In this document: piece by piece, positions 53,601-64,000 of the stretch
Position numbering within the stretch: the stretch's first letter is position 1
How the letters are laid out: every line of letters begins with the position of its first letter
Assembly: GCF_000002995.4 (NCBI RefSeq)
Contig: NW_025062476.1
Span: forward strand, 10,414,501 to 10,478,500
Direction of reading: 5' to 3'
From: Brugia malayi
Taxonomy: Eukaryota; Nematoda; Chromadorea; Rhabditida; Onchocercidae
DNA length: 64,000 nucleotides
Notes under the pieces: model-generated
The model's input: only the letters and a program-made list of their open reading frames with translations
Database searches by the model: none
Told to the model about the DNA's origin: nothing
Made by a program: the position numbers and the translations under genes

Positions 53601-55868
53601 ATCATAATCGAGAATCCCATTTAATGAATCTACCTGCAGCAGTGATCTCAACCTGAAATCAACAGGAACTTTTACAAATCGCTCTTTGAGAAGAGTAATG
53701 TGTCACATTAACTTACCGATTTAGTAGAACATTCTTATAGATTTCGCTGGTATCAAGGAACAGATGGGCACCACTATGTTCCTCATTAACAACCGCTCCT
53801 GGAGATCCAGAAGGCGGGCAACTCTCCGGAGTCCGAGCCTATAAAAATTTTTTCCTCTCCAACAACTAATTATTAATTTACTTAGTTAACTCCATTTTGA
53901 TCACTATATAACTAGTAAATCAACAAAAATAACCATTAAATGAATTTACTGAAAATTTATAGCTTTACAGTACCTGAATAATTTTCCCGAAATTTCGAAG
54001 CTTTTGCATTCCTGAAGATTCGGCTGAATTACTGTTGACTTCGGTTAACTTAGCGATCATCTCGTCTAGTATATTAATCTGATTTGATGTCCCTGCTCTA
54101 ACTTCAATATTTTCCATCGTTACTTCATTTATTTTCTCTTGCGAAACGGTCCCTTCCAGAATAACTCTACTGGTTGACCTTTTGGATAATTCATCGTTCA
54201 AATTCTAGAAAAACCTTAGATTAGGAAGGAGCCGAATTCAGCAAGTTGAAAAAGCGGATATTTTAATCGCTGCTTTTTTAAATAGAGATAAAATTTTTAT
54301 ATTAAAACTTGCCCGGGAGCTAAACATAGAAGGCAGATTCCCGTGGGATGCTGATAAACGACGGGAAAGAGGAGCACTCGGCTGCACTGCAAGGATAGGC
54401 ACTCGCGCTGGTACTATCGAATTATTGTTTCTATTTTTCCAGCCAATGTTATGGGCTCTAAAAGAAACCTTTCTCATTATTAAATCAGCTATTCAGTTCT
54501 TCTCTGAATATCATTTTAATCATTTTTCAAAGAAGTTAGTGGGCTTCTGCTTTAAAACTTATGACAAACTTAAATTTTATACTTTTTAATTATTTTACAG
54601 AAGAAACATCTTACCTTTGTAGAGCAGTAAATCCAAAATCTCTATCCCTAAGCCGATTTTGTTTGAAACTACATCTTTCATTGAATGAAGCGGCGCGGCG
54701 GACTAAAATTGGTGTTGCAGCCAGCAGTTCGGGAGAGACGCTTGAAAATCTTTAAAAAAGTTCAGTTATTCGTCCAAAAAAGAAACTGCCTGCGAATAAC
54801 TTTATATAAACACAAACTGGAAAAGTTACCGGTACAATTCGCTTTCTTTAAATACTTCGCTATCATCCCATTTCCCACGCACAGTACAAAACAATCCCAT
54901 ACTTAAGTACATACCCAAAAGTTTTGAACAATTGGATCTGAAACGTGGATATGATGAAACCCTTTTTCAGTGGATGAGTGGAATTTTCCATGTCTTGGAC
55001 ATGTACTTTAGAGTGTCAAACAAAGTCCATCCATTAAAACATTCTTTGTCAAACATAACTGACACTGTTGACGCAACTGTTTACAAGATCATTACTTCAG
55101 GATTGAACATCGGATCTCAGTTAAAAGGTGATAATAGTAGCTCACCTGGTTATTTCTCGACCGTCATGAATAAATTTTGGTAGCTCGTTCATCATAAAGT
55201 CTACAGCCTCGCGACCTGTGAAACAATCGTCGTAGATGCGCAGTTGACGTCGATGTCGTTTTACAGGCATTCCACTTCGAAAGCGCTTTATCATACCATT
55301 CCACTGAGAACAAGAAGCGAAGCTTTATTATATGACAGCTTCCAAAGTATAGAGCAACTATTTATCTTGAAATTTTTACAATTTGAAATTCGATCTAAAA
55401 ACATAAAATAGCGTGGAATGCCAACTGCCAAGATACAAATAGAAATAGTATGGCATAAAGTGATTGTTAGAGTACACAGATAAAAAAAGCTCATGCTTGT
55501 TTCAATCTATTGCCAGATTAAGTCCTTAGGAAATCGATTAAGAAATCGGAAAAGTGATTAGGAAAATCCTTAAAATTCCAATCTTACTATAGACTTATTA
55601 AGGGTCTAAGAACAGTCATAAGTAAATGAAAAAAAGAAATGGAGGATGAAAAACTATTGCTAAGCGTAAGTTCATTGGTTCCATTTACTTTGAGCCTTTT
55701 ATTTGTTCTGAAGATGATTAGATGACAAAATTAACTGACCACACGTGTTGCTCTGAAACGTCCTTCAAATAAAGAATCGCCTTCATTGGAGTTTTTCATC
55801 GTTGTATCTGGAACAGCAGTATGGTCAGCTGATACGCGAAACCCTCGGAGCTGTACGTGGCAGGTCAT
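50633..55868 (-). CDS. let-99: DEP-domain protein of the LET-99 / DEPDC1 family
   Basis: Sixteen minus-strand exons in transcript order: 55740-55868, 55146-55303, 54830-54937, 54615-54740, 54313-54457, 53974-54204, 53717-53838, 53525-53652, 53015-53248, 52820-52899, 52583-52736, 52114-52266, 51704-51870, 51185-51349, 50801-51013, 50633-50731 (2412 bases, 803 residues; human DEPDC1 811). The DEP domain covers about residues 38-131: RFRATR, WNGMIKRFRSGMPVKRHRRQ, DDCFTGREAVDFMM and GKWDDSEVFKESELYR. A RhoGAP-like region follows (YVITMMRYLSRWPFDTKF, PYEGFELNVFKSVCEQF). The C-terminal signature is FKKTYPEIYAQKYPSPE. C. elegans LET-99 positions the mitotic spindle by limiting cortical G-protein signalling; transfer of that role is inference. 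Intron 5 appears to start with GC, not GT: this is the only junction that keeps frame. The ATG follows a CGTTTCAG acceptor by 7 bases. Confidence 0.9.
54306..54318 (-). other. GC-AG intron donor in the LET-99 gene
   Basis: On the minus strand exon 5 ends at 54313 with CGG and the intron begins GCAAGT, the usual consensus of rare GC donors. The only GT nearby would leave phase 1 and run into a stop at the next exon; the GC donor gives phase 0 and reads straight into NLNDELSKRSTSR. Confidence 0.7.
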
Positions 55869-57132
55869 AAAATGCCTGAAACGAATTTATTAATAATAGC
55901 AGAACAGATAACAAATGCGAAAAAGGCAAGAAGTGATGAACGCATTATGTTTGCTTTTATATCGATTGTTTTTTGTATTTTCAAAAAAAGACGGAAGAAA
56001 GACAATACTCAAGCACATTGATGTTGATGTGAATGAGGAATATGTCCCCATTTGTAATTTGTAACTTGGAATATCAACTTTTCGTTGTTTTACAATGCAT
56101 ATCCGGGTCCAATATATTCTCAGTACATTTTAATTTAATTTTAAATTTGAAGTACAGTGGGATATATTTTAGAAAAAGATATGAAGTCTTTATATGAAAG
56201 ATAAAGATTCGTAGAAGAATGTCATTTTTAGGAATTTTATTGGTTATGACAAGGCTTTAGGTATATTAATAGGCAATGACGCTAAATGTATAACCAAATC
56301 CCAATTTAATTTATCTAAATAATGGAAAGTCCGTTTTACCGAAAATAATGACAAGAAGACCAATAAGTAACAAAAGTCTAGAAATATTTACAGTGCAAAA
56401 AACAAGTGAAAAAATGTAGAAAGCGTACTTCACATATTGAGCATTGTGATTGTCTAATATGTTTTCGGAATAGCAAAAATAGATGGCAGTTTACGTAAAA
56501 TATAGTTTCAAGAAAAAGAAATCACTTCAAATGAAACTTATGACAGTATCAAGAAATTTAATTTAAATCAGAAACGTTGTAAATTCACTTCATAGATTGA
56601 TAATTTTACCTTATTGATCACAGTTATGATTACAGAACTATGTATACGACTAGAATCATTTCAATTATAAATATGGGATTATGATAAAAAAATTTTTGCA
56701 ATAACTGAAGAATGATAATGATAATTAAACATACAGCAAATGTTGCGGTGAAACTTGAAATTTCAAAGTACCGCTTGGCGCTTCCAGCACTATTGCAGCG
56801 CTATAGCAACAATAAGTAGGGAATTAGGAAATAATTTGCGGATTTCATTTCTGATTTTCATTTTACTTTATTCCTTCATGCACTTAAATATAATCAATCA
56901 AAATATTCCATTTCTTTTTCCCCTTGCATGACCAGAATTACCAGTAATCCGATTCACTCACTCTTCTATGTATTTCTTTCTGTAGTTCCGGAAAGATGTA
57001 ATTATCTTGAATATGTATGGCAATGAAAGTATTCATTAAAAGGCATTTCAGCTTGACTAGAAATGTCATATGCTCAATGCATCGGGTCATATGACACCAA
57101 TATCCGACCACACAATTCAAATTAACACAGCC

Positions 57133-57200
57133 TTAGGTAGGTTAAGTGTTACCCCCAAGAAGGTCTTGGGGTGAGGGTAGCATTAGACTTGTTATCCTAA
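57133..57200. ncRNA. Precursor-miRNA-like imperfect hairpin (candidate)
   Basis: The 68-base segment folds into one stem. TTAGG pairs with CCTAA at the base. After a 3' bulge, the stretch TAGGTTAAGTGTTACCC pairs with GGGTAGCATTAGACTTG, with G-T wobbles and one mismatch. After a second 3' bulge (GGTGA), CCAAGA pairs with TCTTGG around a 3-base loop. About 28 pairs form in total. It could instead be a promoter cruciform or an old inverted repeat. There is no evidence of transcription from sequence alone. Confidence 0.3.
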
Positions 57201-57454
57201 ATTCTAAACAAGAGCGCCTGAGGTGCATATGTCGTACGGTATATTCCCCTATCACATCGGTCATTTGCTAATCCTTCCATTTGCGCTATGTTGTGTGGTG
57301 TGCAGATAGCACGAGGAAATGGGAGGAGCAGAGAAGTAGGGCGCAGTCAGATAGTTGGATGATTGCGCCTCCCGTGTCACTTCCCTATACCTTTGCAAGG
57401 AGGACATGACAAAGTTCGAGGTTATTTCTCGACGCGTCTCCCTGTACACTCACA

Positions 57455-57488
57455 TGTCTGTCTGTCTGTCTGTCCGTCTGCCTGTCTG
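57455..57488. repeat. (TCTG)n tract upstream of beta-tubulin
   Basis: Eight or so TCTG units with two substitutions (CCG, CCTG), about 200 bases before the tubulin start. It creates a spurious Gln/Thr/Asp-rich minus-strand frame. Confidence 0.75.
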
Positions 57489-57686
57489 CCCTGGGTTGCT
57501 AGGAAGCCCGTCGACTTTCTCCACAGTTTAGTGAGTGCTTGTGTGGTGGATAGGATGGTTGGCGCGCGGATGGGTTGGCCAAACAGTTCTGTGACTGATT
57601 GTAGTTGCCGGATGACTTGATCAGTAATTACCGGATTGATTGCAGGTCTCATTTCGGTCGACAAGATTTCATTAAGTGTTTAAGCT

Positions 57687-61520
<3,834 letters not shown>

Positions 61521-61999
61521 GCACAAAGTGTCAGCTTTGTGAAAAAAGAACTTTTACAGTATTTTATTTATCGTCTTTTCCATGTTTTTATGTTGTTACA
61601 TTTTATTTTGTTACTCGCTTTCGACATATATTAGCAAATTTTAAAGAATTATAGCGACAAATCTCATTGTTGTACTTCTCAATAAATTACGATCAAAAGT
61701 TATGATTCCTAATGCAAAGTCGTAAGGCAGAAATCACGTGAAAAAAGTTGGGAAAACAGTAATCATGATTCTCTGAAAGTTGCAATTTGAAATAAAGTAC
61801 TAATTTTATGTGGACAGTGGACGGTATTCCCTGACAGAAGATGCCACAGAAGATTGGAGCAGTTTTTTGTGCCTCTGAGTTTTACAAGATACAATAGTAG
61901 TAGGATTTCGTTGTGGAATGATAACACATGTGTGTAGTATAGGTGAACTGTATTGGGCAGGTATGATGGTAGAATGACGCAAAAAAGCTAAAACAGATC
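61521..61999. other. Beta-tubulin 3' region and spacer
   Basis: It holds the likely tubulin poly(A) signal at 61681-61686 and a second AATAAA near 61792. No coding frame is seen before the ATG at 62000. Confidence 0.5.
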
Positions 62000-62936
62000 A
62001 TGAATTGCGAAATTAGTGACAAAGAGAAGCGAAAAATTGAAAAGAAATTTGATTATCTTGTTGAAAGAAGAGGTGACGCTGATGTTTCCATCGAGGTATT
62101 TGGTTTTTTTCTTTTTTTTTTTTTTTGGCATATTCCGTGTTTTCCTAAGTAGTTCTTGCGAGGTAAGGGGTGATTTTCATTAGTCTTAATACCCGGGTGG
62201 ATTGGTGGAGTCCATCTTGATTTTTTTTTTCATGATGATAAGTGCAGTTAATGAGGTAATAAACTTGTATAGTTGCGTTTATTTGTGTGCCGTATTTCTC
62301 GAGGGGATGAAACTGGCGAAAATGAAAATGAGTTAAGGTGAACATCCGCGAGGTGTCGTGGAATTTGGGATTCAGTCTGAATATAACGTGGCTCAAAGTC
62401 AAACTGAACTTTCGTATGCTCAAAGGTCTTCCTTGTTGTTATTGTAGTTAGTGTGGATGAATGCGTTGAATGATAGGTCTGTTGTAACAAATTTATTTGC
62501 GAACAACCACAGTATATAGGTATTAATCTGTACGGATAGTTTCATAAAGTATCTACGAATAAGATGAAAATGGATAAATGAATAAGTTGGTGGGGAAATG
62601 AATTGAATTTTAGGTGAGGGAGAGTAGTCGATTGTAGCTTACTGATGAGGAAAAAACTGATGAAAACTGAATAAGACGAATGGTTTAAATCCTTATAGTG
62701 GGTATTGACCTGCAACAACAGCGTGATTATTGAGTTAAGAAGTTATCAGATGATCACTGCACTTAATATAGTAAGAGATGGGTTTAATATTGTAGCTTTC
62801 CAAAAGATGACTATCAGCTAGGAGACCTTTACAATATGAACAAAGAAGTAATTTTCAACATGTTAAACAATGCACATACCCTTTGTTATCAGTTGAAAAC
62901 GTATAGACAAGCAGATAAGCTCAACTACAATGGAAG
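62000..62936 (+). CDS. 5' part of an unidentified gene (exons 1-3, 3' end uncertain)
   Basis: A frame starting at 62000 (MNCEISDKEKRKIEKKFDYL then VERRGDADVSIE) is charged and ends at a GAG|GTATTT donor (62095), or alternatively at AGAG|GTGACG (phase 1). A second segment, about 62338-62425, reads EHPRGVVEFGIQSEYNVAQ then SQTELSYAQ and ends in phase 2 at AAAG|GTCTTC. A third, 62796-62936, has a TTGTAG acceptor and a GGAAG|GTGAGT donor and reads FPKDDYQLGDLYNMNKEVIF then NMLNNAHTLCYQLKTYRQ. Segments 2 and 3 are phase-compatible; 1 and 2 fit only with the alternative donor. A final exon near 63060-63130 is open in several frames, so the end is not assigned. The predicted product is soluble and helical. 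I do not recognise the family. Confidence 0.45.
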
Positions 62937-64000
62937 GTGAGTGTTGAAATAATAACTGCTTACGTGATGTATAATTTGGAACAGTTTTACATTTCTAACG
63001 TTCAATTACAACGAATTTTAGTATTATGGATTAATACAATTTTATTTGATATATTTGTAAGTTATTTGGAGATTGGAGAGATTATTTCGAGTTTCGCGAT
63101 ATGAGCTGGCCGACATACAATGATGCGTTAATATGGTGATAAAGGCATTCATGAAAGCTCAGTTACTGACCTAAGCACCATAAGTAATTTCAACTCCGAT
63201 AGGGTAGTTATTGGTTTGGCTCTTTAAGAATGAGTTTATTGGTATATAGCATATTGTATTTTTTATTATTCGTGTGCCAGAAATAGTCGGAAATATGGAG
63301 AAAGAATAATCAAAAAGTGAGAGACAAATTTCGCAAAAATTTTAAATCAATGAAATTCTTTTTAGCGAACTTTCAGCAAAGTCCATCGAGTCAACAGTAA
63401 TAACTTTTATAGATCTTTTAAACCAATGAATGGTTTGAAAGTAAAATAAAGTATTAATATTACCTGTTTCTTTTTAGATATATTGCTTTATTTTGGGAAC
63501 TAATGAGTTGTACACATCAACATAGAAGGAGAATATAATTCCAGTACTTCAATATTTTAAAGTAACTTCACATCTGCTTCTAGTTCTTTCAGAATTTCAA
63601 TTCAGCATCATAAATAAATCGGAACATATGGTTTTATTCCATGTGTCAATTTTATTATGCTTTATATGCAAACATTCACTTTGGACGTATCATTTCAATG
63701 AATTAATATTGTTTGTTTCAATAAAGTTACTTCTAAATTTTCTATTACCCGGTAAATCACAACTCTTCTTGAATGAATGAAAGATAAATATTGAAGCTTA
63801 CCATTCTTTTGATATAGTCTGTTAGTTAGTGAAACGTTTAAATTTTGTCCATGATGCTTCATGTACCTCTATCCTCCAATTAGTTGATAATAACGAAACA
63901 GATAAATTTGAGATAGAACTTAAAACAGCAACATGTAGAAGCACATCCCTACCTCACTTATTGAAAAACATTAAATCCTGAAAGTCTCTAATTAAAGAGT
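62937..64000. other. Right edge, mostly noncoding
   Basis: A possible last exon of the preceding gene lies near 63065-63140. Beyond that the sequence is AT-rich with no coding frame, splice pattern or RNA gene that I can support. Confidence 0.4.

Larger units (their letters stand above)
55869..57686. other. Divergent promoter region, LET-99 / beta-tubulin
   Basis: 1.8 kb. The part from about 57120 rightward is clearly more GC-rich than its surroundings. It holds a long hairpin (57133-57200), a TCTG tract, and an ATTGATTGCAG acceptor at 57645 that is a likely trans-splice site 41 bases before the tubulin ATG. No protein-coding frame is convincing. Confidence 0.5.

Noticed and set aside
54932..55183. 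83-codon plus-strand frame
   Set aside because: It is antisense to DEP-domain exons 2 and 3 and intron 2 of the LET-99 gene, whose minus-strand exons are supported by family similarity.
57422..57664. 80-codon minus-strand frame with Gln/Thr/Asp repeats
   Set aside because: It is generated by the TCTG tract and the GC-richer tubulin upstream region, with no homology or splice context.
62248..62490. 80-codon minus-strand frame
   Set aside because: The plus-strand frame through the same block has splice signals and phase agreement with the next exon, so the minus frame was treated as a probable shadow, though not excluded.

Overview
The window looks like nuclear DNA of a nematode, most likely a filarial (Onchocercidae, clade III) worm. 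It is AT-rich. Every recognisable gene is split by short to mid-size GT-AG introns with the TTTCAG-type acceptors typical of nematodes. Several start codons sit a few bases after an unpaired acceptor, as expected for spliced-leader trans-splicing. Gene families also point to nematodes: a Caenorhabditis LYS-type GH25 lysozyme, a class-2 'lips' lipase, a LET-99/DEPDC1 protein, and a beta-tubulin with the EYIEQEE tail known from parasitic nematode isotype-1 tubulins. The species cannot be fixed from sequence alone. I saw no bacterial, Wolbachia-like or viral gene.

Layout, left to right. 1-628 (+): 3' end of SHQ1. 2031-3727 (+): QDPR, five exons. 3728-9089: AT-rich DNA with microsatellites. 9090-9289 (+): an orphan exon with one membrane segment. 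9919-20684 (+): TCERG1 (CA150), 22 exons, three WW domains and FF repeats. 21450-22530 (-): a possible three-exon small secreted protein. 26864-29406 (-): class-2 lipase, eight exons. 31759-34344 (+): GH25 lysozyme, six exons, divergent from the lipase. 37275-41283 (-): TBL2, ten exons. 42190-44049 (+): RER1, six exons, divergent from TBL2. 45277-45374 (-): terminal exon of an unidentified small gene. 45656-49982 (+): eIF3L, 14 exons. 50633-55868 (-): LET-99/DEPDC1, 16 exons. 57687-61520 (+): beta-tubulin, nine exons, divergent from LET-99. 62000-62936 (+): start of an unidentified gene.

Exon coordinates were set by hand from splice signals, phase continuity and family similarity. For each named complete gene the exon lengths add up to a multiple of three. 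The genes are mostly unrelated housekeeping functions: snoRNP assembly, pterin recycling, transcription/splicing coupling, ER retrieval, translation initiation, spindle positioning and microtubules. Two secreted hydrolases, the lipase and the lysozyme, share one divergent intergenic region. No prokaryote-style operon or defence system is present.

The less expected items are: a GC-AG intron in LET-99; a near-perfect 25-bp inverted repeat; a precursor-miRNA-like hairpin between LET-99 and tubulin; several short or ATG-less coding exons in supposed intergenic DNA; and a beta-tubulin carrying Phe167, Glu198 and Phe200, the drug-sensitive residues for benzimidazoles.
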